Assembly: GCA_002309675.1 (NCBI GenBank)
Contig: DBXX01000020.1
Location: forward strand, 1 to 12,824
Source: Lachnospiraceae bacterium UBA1201
GTDB lineage: Bacteria > Bacillota > Clostridia > Lachnospirales > Lachnospiraceae
Reading direction: 5' to 3'
DNA: 12,824 bases
Below, one piece after another: positions 1-5,645 of this stretch. A program made the translations under genes and the position numbers. Numbering within the stretch: the first letter of the stretch is position 1; each line of letters starts with the position of its first letter. Under the pieces are notes generated by a model. That model was not told the DNA's origin. It was given only the letters and a program-made list of their open reading frames with translations, and did no database searches.

Positions 1-120
1 CCCCCCTCAAGATGAGATATCCATATCAGACCCCTTGAAGACGACGAGGAGATAGGGCAGAGGTGGAAGCACAGTAATGTGTTAAGCTGACTGTTACTAA
101 TAGGTCGAAAGCTTGATCTA
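1..120 (+). rRNA. 23S ribosomal RNA, 3' end (partial)
   Basis: This is the last part of a large-subunit rRNA, cut at its 5' side by the window edge. The stretch GTTACTAATAGGTCG followed by GCTTGATCTA matches the conserved 3' terminus of bacterial 23S rRNA (E. coli: GTACTAATGAACCGTG...GCTTAACCTT). The end at 120 was set by aligning those last ten bases and could be off by a few. Bases 121-193 look like the processed trailer: TATGCAGTTTTGAAGG is a phrase I associate with Lachnospiraceae rRNA operons downstream of 23S. No 5S rRNA or tRNA follows before the terminator at 194. Confidence 0.93.
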
Positions 121-193
121 TGGTTTAAGCGCAAGGTAAGGAATGTCCAATGATCTATATGCAGTTTTGAAGGTGTAAGCATCTGAAAGATAC

Positions 194-228
194 ACCCGCC
201 ATTTCGATAAGAGATGGCGGGTTTTTCT
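194..228 (+). terminator. Rho-independent terminator of the rRNA operon
   Basis: A 12-bp stem pairs 194-205 with 211-222. The outer nine pairs are ACCCGCCAT with ATGGCGGGT, and the inner three include one GU pair. The loop is five bases, and a run of T follows directly (222-226). It sits about 75 nt after the end of 23S and closes the rRNA transcript. Confidence 0.93.
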
Positions 229-229
229 A

Positions 230-259
230 TTGTTATTTAACCTCTTCGTATGCTATAAT
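230..259 (+). promoter_or_regulatory. Sigma-A type promoter of the dehydrogenase gene
   Basis: A perfect -10 box TATAAT (254-259) is preceded by TGC, making an extended -10 (TGnTATAAT). A partial -35, TTGTTA (230-235), lies 18 bp upstream. Transcription would begin near 266 and give a leader of about 60 nt. The leader contains a small hairpin, TAGCAG/CTGCTA (287-292 with 298-303). The -35 lies just after the rRNA terminator, so the gene is probably transcribed independently of the rRNA operon. Confidence 0.75.
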
Positions 260-327
260 CATGATGTAATGCAGGACGTACGCGCATAGCAGCGGTTCTG
301 CTAAACTCTTTTTAGAGAGGTATTTCC

Positions 328-1287
328 ATGAAATTAGTCATTTTGGATCATCATGCATTAAATCCCGGAGACATGGACCTGACCGAACTGCGTTCTTTCG
401 GTGAAGTCACGGTCTACCCGCGTTCGAAGCCGGAGGAGGTCGTGAAACGTATCGGGGATGCAGAGCTGATCTTTATCAATAAGGTCGTCATTGACCGAAA
501 TGTGATGGATGCATGCCCGAATCTCCGTTATGTCGGGGTCATGGCCACAGGTTACAATGTTGTGGATATCGATGCTGCGCGTGAGCGAGGGATCGTCGTT
601 ACGAATATTCCGGACTATAGCACCGAGTCGGTCGCGCAGTTTACGTTTGCGCTGATCCTGGCCAGGGCGAACCGCGTTTATGAGCACTCGGCGTCCGTCC
701 ATGCCGGCGAATGGATCGCCTCCCCGGACTTTTCGTATTGGAAGTATCCCCTGATCGATGTTCGTGATAAGACGCTTGGTATCTTCGGCTTCGGCGCTAT
801 CGGTCAGCGTGTCGCTAAGATCGCATTGGCCATGGGCATGCGCGTATTGTATTATACGAGAACGCACCATTCGGAACTCGACACCGAGGACTGTCATTAT
901 GCGGACGCAGACACCGTGCTCTCGCAGGCGGACATCGTCACCTTGCATTTGCCGCTTACAAAGGACAATGAAGGCATGGTTTGCAAGGAGTGGATCGCGA
1001 AGATGAAGGACGGAGCGTGGCTGATCAATACGGCGCGCGGCGGCCTGATCCGCGAGGAGGATCTGGCACAGGCGCTGAAGGACGGCAAACTTGCATATGC
1101 CGCGTCCGACGTGGTTCGTGTGGAGCCGATGGCTGCGGATTGCCCGTTACTGGACGCGCCGAACATGACGATCACACCGCATATCGCTTGGGCCAGCTTT
1201 GAAGCCCGCGATCGCCTGATGAAGATCGCCGCGGAAAATGTACGCTGCTATCTGGCGGGGAAACCGGTTAATAACGTGGCGCAATAA
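328..1287 (+). CDS. hprA: D-2-hydroxyacid dehydrogenase (glycerate / hydroxypyruvate reductase type)
   Basis: This is a 319-residue cytoplasmic NAD(P)-dependent enzyme of the D-isomer 2-hydroxyacid dehydrogenase family. It is expected to interconvert hydroxypyruvate and D-glycerate or a similar 2-keto acid pair. The nucleotide-binding loop GFGAIG is at residues 154-159. The catalytic triad is intact: R237 in NTARGG, E266 in VEPM, and H285 in TPHIAW. The pattern VEPxxADxPLL...TPHIAWA near the C-terminus is typical of the glycerate dehydrogenase branch rather than lactate or phosphoglycerate dehydrogenases; this subfamily choice is inference. Length is normal for the family. The start is supported by GAGAGG at 315-320, seven bases before the ATG. 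The gene stands alone, with a promoter directly upstream. No U-rich terminator on this strand follows it, although the hairpin at 1328-1354 might slow polymerase. Confidence 0.88.
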   Translation: MKLVILDHHALNPGDMDLTELRSFGEVTVYPRSKPEEVVKRIGDAELIFINKVVIDRNVMDACPNLRYVGVMATGYNVVDIDAARERGIVVTNIPDYSTESVAQFTFALILARANRVYEHSASVHAGEWIASPDFSYWKYPLIDVRDKTLGIFGFGAIGQRVAKIALAMGMRVLYYTRTHHSELDTEDCHYADADTVLSQADIVTLHLPLTKDNEGMVCKEWIAKMKDGAWLINTARGGLIREEDLAQALKDGKLAYAASDVVRVEPMAADCPLLDAPNMTITPHIAWASFEARDRLMKIAAENVRCYLAGKPVNNVAQ

Positions 1288-1317
1288 GCGGCTTGTTTCT
1301 CGCTAAGGAAACATGAA

Positions 1318-1354
1318 AATAAAAAATCCCGCCCATCCTTTCGGAATGAGCGGG
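1318..1354 (-). terminator. Rho-independent terminator of the small minus-strand gene
   Basis: Read on the minus strand, 1354 to 1328 form an 11-bp stem (CCCGCTCATTC with GGATGGGCGGG, two GU pairs) with a CGAAA loop. A T-rich tail, ATTTTTTATTTT, follows (1327 down to 1316). On the plus strand the same hairpin has a CA mismatch and no T run after it, so it is built for the minus-strand gene ending at 1381. Confidence 0.85.
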
Positions 1355-1380
1355 TGTCAAATCACTATTTGGATCCGGGA

Positions 1381-1578
1381 TTACAGCTCTACATAGCCTT
1401 TTACGGAACCGTTGATCACGTAGTAAGCCTTCTTCTCTTCAGCCTTAACGTAGATCTCTACAGTCTCCATATCCTTAACCTTGTTGCCTGCATTTACCCA
1501 TGCATCCTTAACAAGTGCCTTGATATCGGTATCGGTGATCTCAACGCCGGGAGCCTGAATAGTAAGAGTAGATTTCAT
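1381..1578 (-). CDS. Small DUF6465-family protein, function unknown
   Basis: This encodes a 65-residue soluble protein with no signal peptide or membrane segment. The C-terminal half, with VEIYVKAEEKKAYYVING and then VKGYVEL, resembles the DUF6465 family of short Clostridia proteins (EIYVKPEE..AYYVING...V.L). This assignment comes from memory of the family pattern and is moderate. The N-terminus TLTIQAPGVEI, followed by a likely helix (ITDTDIKALVKDAW), suggests a compact alpha/beta fold. The start is well supported: AAGGAGG lies seven to eight bases upstream of the ATG. The gene is monocistronic, with a near-consensus promoter at 1674-1702, a leader of roughly 85-90 nt containing a GC-rich hairpin, and its own terminator. 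The strong expression signals suggest an abundant protein. Its function is unknown. Confidence 0.8.
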   Translation of the reverse strand: MKSTLTIQAPGVEITDTDIKALVKDAWVNAGNKVKDMETVEIYVKAEEKKAYYVINGSVKGYVEL

Positions 1579-1603
1579 AATTGTTACCTCCTTTTTTGCA
1601 CAC

Positions 1604-1620
1604 GGTCCGCTTTGCGGGCC
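1604..1620 (-). other. GC-rich hairpin in the leader of the small minus-strand gene
   Basis: GGTCCGC and GCGGGCC pair over 7 bp (one GU) around a 3-base loop. It lies between the predicted transcript start near 1667 and the ribosome binding site near 1590. It is not followed by a T run on the minus strand, so it is not a terminator. It may stabilise the mRNA or affect translation. Confidence 0.5.
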
Positions 1621-1673
1621 TGCCTTTCGCTTTTACACGTTTGATTCCTACATGGACCTTAAGTCCGTTAAAG

Positions 1674-1702
1674 ATAATATACGATAAAAGCAGTTCTGTA
1701 AA
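1674..1702 (-). promoter_or_regulatory. Promoter of the small minus-strand gene
   Basis: Read on the minus strand, the -35 is TTTACA (1702-1697) and the -10 is TATTAT (1679-1674), separated by exactly 17 bp. Five of six bases match consensus in each box. Transcription would start near 1667. The palindrome at 1715-1736 lies just upstream of the -35. Confidence 0.8.
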
Positions 1703-1707
1703 GTGTA

Positions 1708-1736
1708 AACACAAATTGTACTAAATTTAGTACAAT
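1708..1736 (+). promoter_or_regulatory. Candidate hisH promoter overlapping the palindrome
   Basis: TACAAT (1731-1736) matches the -10 consensus at five of six bases. AACACA (1708-1713), 17 bp upstream, is a weak -35. If real, transcription would begin near 1743 and the palindrome would cover the spacer and -10, a classic repressor position. An alternative is the perfect TTGACA at 1761-1766, but no convincing -10 follows it (TCATTT at 17 bp). Confidence 0.35.
1715..1736. promoter_or_regulatory. Perfect 22-bp palindrome, candidate TrpR/HisR-type operator
   Basis: The central 20 bases TTGTACTAAATTTAGTACAA are a perfect inverted repeat, and one further A/T pair extends it at each end (1715, 1736). 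The core GTACTA-AATT-TAGTAC resembles the E. coli trp operator arms (GTACTAG...CTAGTAC). It lies in the divergent region between the small minus-strand gene and hisH. Established background: TrpR-family regulators called HisR/YerC have been linked to histidine genes in Firmicutes. Assigning this site to such a regulator is inference. A looser CGTAC...GTACG pair (1740-1744 with 1755-1759) follows. Confidence 0.6.
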
Positions 1737-1795
1737 CTGCGTACGTATTCCATGGTACGATTGACATCTAATAGAAGAAACAATCATTTCCCACG

Positions 1796-1822
1796 TGAAA
1801 GCTTCGTGATGGAAGCATTTCA
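1796..1822 (+). other. Hairpin just before the hisH ribosome binding site
   Basis: TGAAAGCTTC (1796-1805) pairs with GAAGC-A-TTTCA (1812-1822) through ten pairs with one bulged A, around a 6-base loop. It ends three bases before the purine-rich ribosome binding site (1825-1833). It may insulate the site or regulate translation. No T run follows, so it is not a terminator. Confidence 0.45.
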
Positions 1823-1839
1823 TGAGGAAGGAGTAGTAT

Positions 1840-2451
1840 ATGATAGCGATCATTGACTATGATGCAGGAAATTTAAAGAGTGTAGAGAAAGCACTGGTCT
1901 CCTTGGGGCAGGAGTGTGTGATCACACGAAAGCGTAAGGAGATTCTGCAGGCGGACCGCCTGATCTTGCCTGGTGTGGGAGCGTTCGGTGATGCCATGAG
2001 GAAACTCCACCAGTACGACCTGGTAGAGCCGATCCAGAGCTTCGTGAAGACGGGAAAGCCGTTTTTGGGCATTTGTTTAGGTCTGCAGCTGATGTTTGAA
2101 AGCAGTGAGGAGACACCCGGCGTTGACGGCCTGAACCTGCTGCCCGGACGGATCCTTCGGATCCCGGATGCGCCAGGTCTGAAGATCCCGCACATCGGGT
2201 GGAATTCCCTGACGAAGACGAACCCGGATTCACGTCTGCTTAAGGACATCAAAGAAGGCGCTTATGTATATTTCGTTCACTCCTACTATCTGAAGGCACA
2301 GAACGAGGCCGATGTATGCGCGTCGACGTTTTATTCCACGACGATCCACGCGGCTGTCGAGCATGAAAACGTTTTCGCTTGCCAGTTCCACCCGGAGAAG
2401 AGCGGAACCGTCGGACTTCAGATACTGACTAACTTCACACAGTTGGATTAA
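1840..2451 (+). CDS. hisH: Imidazole glycerol phosphate synthase, glutamine amidotransferase subunit HisH
   Basis: This 203-residue class I glutamine amidotransferase releases ammonia from glutamine and channels it to HisF in histidine biosynthesis. The nucleophile is C79 in GICLGLQ. The partner residues H184 and E186 lie in FHPEKSG, completing the Cys-His-Glu triad. The N-terminus IAIIDYDAGNLKSV and the segment LPGVGAFGDAM are typical of HisH. Length is normal for the family (about 200). The ATG is preceded by AAGGAG (1828-1833) with a 6-base spacer. It is the first gene of hisH-hisF-mazG. The hisF ribosome binding site overlaps its stop codon, so the two subunits are probably translationally linked. 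The palindrome and hairpin upstream suggest regulated expression. Confidence 0.96.
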   Translation: MIAIIDYDAGNLKSVEKALVSLGQECVITRKRKEILQADRLILPGVGAFGDAMRKLHQYDLVEPIQSFVKTGKPFLGICLGLQLMFESSEETPGVDGLNLLPGRILRIPDAPGLKIPHIGWNSLTKTNPDSRLLKDIKEGAYVYFVHSYYLKAQNEADVCASTFYSTTIHAAVEHENVFACQFHPEKSGTVGLQILTNFTQLD

Positions 2452-2462
2452 GGAGGATACCT

Positions 2463-3227
2463 ATGTTCACAAAGAGGATCATCCCTTGCCTGGATGTTCA
2501 TGCAGGACGTGTGGTAAAGGGTGTTAATTTTGTAAATCTTCGCGATGCGGGCGACCCGGTCGAGGTCGGTGCAGCGTATGATACCGCAGGCGCGGACGAG
2601 CTGGTTTTCCTGGATATCACGGCTTCTTCCGACGCCAGAAATATCGTGATCGACATGGTCCGTCGTGTGGCGGAGCGTGTGTTCATTCCGTTTACGGTCG
2701 GCGGTGGTATCCGCACGGTCGATGATTTCCGTGCGATCTTGCGTGAAGGCGCTGATAAGATCTCTGTGAATTCCGCGGCGATCAATACGCCCCGGCTCAT
2801 CAGCGACGCGGCAGATAAATTCGGAAGCCAGTGCGTAGTCGTGGCGATCGACGCCAGACGGCGCGAGGATGGAAGCGGCTGGAACGTGTTCAAAAACGGC
2901 GGACGGATCGACACCGGTCTCGATGCGATCGAGTGGGCCGCAAAGGCGAATAAGCTCGGCGCGGGTGAGATCCTGCTGACCAGCATGGACTGCGACGGAA
3001 CGAAGGCCGGCTATGATAATGAATTGACCCGTCAGGTCGCGGAGGCGGTATCCATCCCGGTGATCGCTTCCGGCGGCGCGGGCACCATGGAGCACTTTTA
3101 TGATGCGCTTACCGTGGGAAAAGCCGATGCGGCGCTGGCTGCCTCGCTGTTCCACTATAAGGAGATGGAGATCTCCGCGCTGAAGGATTATCTGGCAGAA
3201 CGAGGCGTGCCCGTTCGTCGAGTTTAG
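2463..3227 (+). CDS. hisF: Imidazole glycerol phosphate synthase, cyclase subunit HisF
   Basis: This 254-residue (beta/alpha)8-barrel uses ammonia from HisH to convert PRFAR to imidazole glycerol phosphate and AICAR, the latter feeding purine synthesis. The two catalytic aspartates are in their standard places: D11 in IIPCLDVHAGRVVKG and D130 in VVVAIDARR. Phosphate-binding glycine segments are visible (TVGGGIRTVDD and IASGGAGTMEHF). Length is typical of the family. The start has AAGGAGG overlapping the hisH stop, with the ATG a few bases on. No other his genes flank the pair here, so the remaining pathway genes must lie elsewhere on the genome. Its stop TAG forms part of the mazG ribosome binding site. 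Confidence 0.97.
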   Translation: MFTKRIIPCLDVHAGRVVKGVNFVNLRDAGDPVEVGAAYDTAGADELVFLDITASSDARNIVIDMVRRVAERVFIPFTVGGGIRTVDDFRAILREGADKISVNSAAINTPRLISDAADKFGSQCVVVAIDARRREDGSGWNVFKNGGRIDTGLDAIEWAAKANKLGAGEILLTSMDCDGTKAGYDNELTRQVAEAVSIPVIASGGAGTMEHFYDALTVGKADAALAASLFHYKEMEISALKDYLAERGVPVRRV

Positions 3228-3235
3228 GAGTCGAT

Positions 3236-3940
3236 ATGTACGATTTTGATGAATTTCGCAGTGTGATAAAGGCGCTACGCCATCCCGAGACGGGATGTCC
3301 GTGGGATCGCGTGCAGACGCACGAGACTCTGATCCCGTGCCTGATTGAGGAGACCTACGAGGTGATCGAAGGGATTCGCATTTGGCAGGATAGCGCGGAC
3401 GCGGAGAATTTCTGTGAGGAGCTGGGTGACCTGCTGCTTCAGGTGGTCATGCAGTCGCAGATCGCGTCGGAGGAAGGCCTGTTTACGCTGGACGATGTGA
3501 TCAACAACGTTTGCGATAAGATGTACCGTCGCCATCCGCATGTGTTCGGTGATGTCGTGGCCAATGATGCGGACTCCGCCCTGGCTTCGTGGGAGACGGC
3601 GAAGGGAAAGGAAAAAGGCAAGGATCAGATCAAAAACCAAGTCGAGGCTGTGCCGGTTTCATTTCCCGCGTTGTACCGCTACCAGAAGATGCTGAAGAAG
3701 GCCGTGAAACACTATGCGTACGAAAGCGGACGCGTGGGAGCGGCCGAAAAACTGCAAAAACTTACCGAAGAAGTGAAGCAGGCAGAGACCGAGACATACG
3801 ATACGGCGAAGAAACAGGCGCTGGTCGCGGATATGCTCCGGCAGGTGGTCGAGATCTCGGCGGCTTTAGATGTCAATGCGGAGGATGCCCTGAAGGAAGC
3901 CTGCACATCGTTCGGAAGAGAGTTTCAGGACGTGAAGTGA
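3236..3940 (+). CDS. mazG: MazG-family nucleoside triphosphate pyrophosphohydrolase
   Basis: This 234-residue protein belongs to the all-alpha NTP pyrophosphatase (MazG) superfamily, which hydrolyses NTPs/dNTPs to NMP plus pyrophosphate. The first MazG domain is intact: CPWDRVQTHETL (residues 21-32), the metal-binding EExxE motif E38-E42 (EETYE), and EELGD at 61-65. The HPHVFGDV phrase follows. The C-terminal repeat (about residues 145-234) keeps the overall pattern (KLTEEVKQ...VADMLRQVVEISAALDVNAEDAL), but its acidic metal-binding residues are degenerate. The protein is somewhat shorter than typical two-domain MazG (about 260). AGGAG at 3226-3230, overlapping the hisF stop, supports the ATG. 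Co-transcription with hisHF is unusual. HisE (phosphoribosyl-ATP pyrophosphatase) belongs to the same superfamily, but this sequence reads as MazG, not HisE. Confidence 0.9.
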   Translation: MYDFDEFRSVIKALRHPETGCPWDRVQTHETLIPCLIEETYEVIEGIRIWQDSADAENFCEELGDLLLQVVMQSQIASEEGLFTLDDVINNVCDKMYRRHPHVFGDVVANDADSALASWETAKGKEKGKDQIKNQVEAVPVSFPALYRYQKMLKKAVKHYAYESGRVGAAEKLQKLTEEVKQAETETYDTAKKQALVADMLRQVVEISAALDVNAEDALKEACTSFGREFQDVK

Positions 3941-3978
3941 GATCACTGCATGTGACAATGTGTGGAGTTGTTTTTGCT

Positions 3979-4007
3979 TTTATATAAATTTGGAAACACA
4001 AGATAAT
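3979..4007 (+). promoter_or_regulatory. Candidate promoter upstream of the comM leader hairpins
   Basis: GATAAT (4002-4007) matches the -10 consensus at five of six bases, and TTTATA (3979-3984), 17 bp upstream, matches -35 at four of six. It would start transcripts near 4014, immediately before the terminator at 4022. I see no better promoter between that terminator and comM. Confidence 0.35.
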
Positions 4008-4021
4008 CTATCGTTTTCTAC

Positions 4022-4065
4022 ACCCCCTTTGTGCTACTATTGTTGTAGGCAGAGGGGGTATTTTT
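4022..4065 (+). terminator. Rho-independent terminator between mazG and comM
   Basis: ACCCCCTTT (4022-4030) pairs with AGAGGGGGT (4051-4059), one GU pair. The stem is extended internally by CTAC/GTAG (4034-4037 with 4045-4048) beyond a small bulge. ATTTTT follows at 4060-4065. The simplest role is ending the hisH-hisF-mazG transcript. It lies only about 45 nt before comM, so it could also act as an attenuator in the comM leader. Confidence 0.85.
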
Positions 4066-4073
4066 CTGCCTGC
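4045..4073 (+). other. Alternative hairpin competing with the terminator
   Basis: GTAGGCAGA (4045-4053) can pair with TCTGCCTGC (4065-4073) over nine pairs (one GU), with an 11-base loop. The pairing uses 4051-4053, part of the 3' arm of the terminator, and its T run. The two structures therefore exclude each other, as in terminator/antiterminator switches. Whether this is functional is inference. Confidence 0.4.
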
Positions 4074-4108
4074 GTAATGCGTATTCAAATAGCGGAAGGG
4101 AAATAGAT

Positions 4109-5641
4109 ATGGTAGGGATCACGTATTGTGCCGCGCTTTCTGGCGTGGAAGGAGTATTGCTGGCGGTCGAAGCCGATGCCTCGGAGGGCTTTCCGCAGTT
4201 TGAGATGGTGGGTCTTCTCGCTTCGGAAGTGCGCGAGGCGCGGGAGCGGGTGCGAACCGCGATCGGGAACTCCGGTTACGAGCTTCCGGTCATGAAATAC
4301 ACGATCAACTTATCGCCGGCAGATATCCGAAAAGCGGGTAATTACTACGATCTGCCGATCGCGATGGCGGTTCTGTCATCGATCCGCATCGTCGAGCGGT
4401 CGAAGGTTTCGTCGTATTTCATGATCGGAGAACTGAGCCTGGAGGGCGTTTTACGCCCCGTGAGCGGTACGCTTTCGTTTGTGATCGCCGCACGCAAGAA
4501 CGGTTTTACCAAATGCATCGTTCCCTCGGAAAATGCGAAAGAAGCTGCCTTGATCGAGGGAATGGAGATCTTTGCTTTCTCCTCATTAAGGGAGTGCGTT
4601 CATTTCTTCGAGGAAGGCGAGACGGCTGAAGCTTATGTGCCGGATCCGAAGGATTATGTAGCGGATGAGACAGAGAAAACGCTCGATTTTTCGGAGATCG
4701 TCGGGCAGGAAAACCTGAAACGCGCGGCGATGGTCGCTTGTGCCGGTCTGCATAATATGCTTATGATAGGGCCTCCCGGGAGCGGAAAGACGATGTTAGC
4801 ACGGCGCCTTCCGACCATCCTGCCGCCGATGCATCTGGAGGAAGCCATCGAGGTGACCGGGATCCACAGTGTGTGCGGCCTGGTCTCCCCGGGGCATCCG
4901 TTGATCACGGCAAGGCCGTTTCGCAGTCCGCACCATACCAGCAGTGCCATAGCCCTGGTCGGCGGCGGTTCGGTCCCCAGACCGGGGGAGATGTCCCTCG
5001 CGCACCGCGGAGTGTTGTTTTTGGATGAATTGCCCGAGTTCGGAAAACAGGTTTTGGAGGTCATGCGGCAGCCGTTGGAGGACCGCAGGGTCGTCATAAG
5101 CCGTGTACACGGAAGTTATGTATTTCCGACCTCCGTGATGCTGGTCGCCGCCATGAACCCTTGCAACTGCGGATACTATCCGGACCGGACGAAATGTAAA
5201 TGCAACGATCATGACATTTCCCGCTATTTGGGGCGGATCAGTCGTCCCATACTGGACCGGATCGACATAACGGTGGAAGCCGCACGGGTCCCGTATGATT
5301 CCATTTCCGCAAAATCGGGCAGTGTAACCAGCGCGGAACTATCGAAACAGGTCAGTGAGGCAATGGAGATTCAGAGGCAACGTTATGATAAGGAAGGAAT
5401 TTCATTTAACTCGCAGTTATCGGGCGCGTTGATAAAGAAGTATTGCAGGCTCGGAAAAGAGGAAGAAGAACTTATGAAAAAAGCGTACGAGACCTACGAC
5501 TTCAGTACGCGGACCTATACCCGCGTGCTGAAGGTGGCCAGGACCATTGCAGACCTCGATGCGAGCGAGGAGATCCGGATGGAGCATCTATCGGAGGCGG
5601 TGCGCTACCGAAGCCTGGAACATAGTATATGGAAGAGGTGA
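4109..5641 (+). CDS. comM: YifB/ComM-family Mg-chelatase-like AAA+ ATPase
   Basis: This 510-residue AAA+ protein is cytoplasmic. The characterised relative ComM is a hexameric helicase that promotes branch migration when incoming DNA is integrated during natural transformation. The N-terminal domain (about 1-190) has a Lon-protease-like fold in this family; LSPADIRKAGNYYDLPIAMA is its hallmark. The Walker A motif GPPGSGKT is at 221-228 and Walker B (LFLDELPEF) is around D306/E307. The cysteine-rich NPCNCGYYPDRTKCKC follows, then an ISRPILDRID sensor/arginine-finger region and the C-terminal Mg-chelatase domain. Length is normal (about 505-510). The ATG is preceded by GGAAGGGA. It heads comM-dprA-topA; the dprA start lies four bases after its stop. 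No competence regulator is visible nearby, so a role in transformation here is inferred from the family. Confidence 0.94.
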   Translation: MVGITYCAALSGVEGVLLAVEADASEGFPQFEMVGLLASEVREARERVRTAIGNSGYELPVMKYTINLSPADIRKAGNYYDLPIAMAVLSSIRIVERSKVSSYFMIGELSLEGVLRPVSGTLSFVIAARKNGFTKCIVPSENAKEAALIEGMEIFAFSSLRECVHFFEEGETAEAYVPDPKDYVADETEKTLDFSEIVGQENLKRAAMVACAGLHNMLMIGPPGSGKTMLARRLPTILPPMHLEEAIEVTGIHSVCGLVSPGHPLITARPFRSPHHTSSAIALVGGGSVPRPGEMSLAHRGVLFLDELPEFGKQVLEVMRQPLEDRRVVISRVHGSYVFPTSVMLVAAMNPCNCGYYPDRTKCKCNDHDISRYLGRISRPILDRIDITVEAARVPYDSISAKSGSVTSAELSKQVSEAMEIQRQRYDKEGISFNSQLSGALIKKYCRLGKEEEELMKKAYETYDFSTRTYTRVLKVARTIADLDASEEIRMEHLSEAVRYRSLEHSIWKR

Positions 5642-5645
5642 GTGT

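Noticed and set aside
1761..1789. TTGACA as the -35 of a hisH promoter
   Set aside because: The -35 is perfect, but no acceptable -10 occurs 16-18 bp downstream, so I kept it only as an alternative.
1743..1839. T-box or histidine leader peptide attenuator before hisH
   Set aside because: I found no T-box bulge sequence, no His-rich short frame and no terminator. Only a simple hairpin is present.
2448..3155. 235-codon open frame on the minus strand
   Set aside because: It lies wholly antisense to hisF, has no ribosome binding site and its product resembles no family. It is a by-product of hisF codon use.
3589..3987. 132-codon frame overlapping mazG
   Set aside because: It is in another frame on the same strand inside mazG, with an Arg/Gly-rich product and no ribosome binding site.
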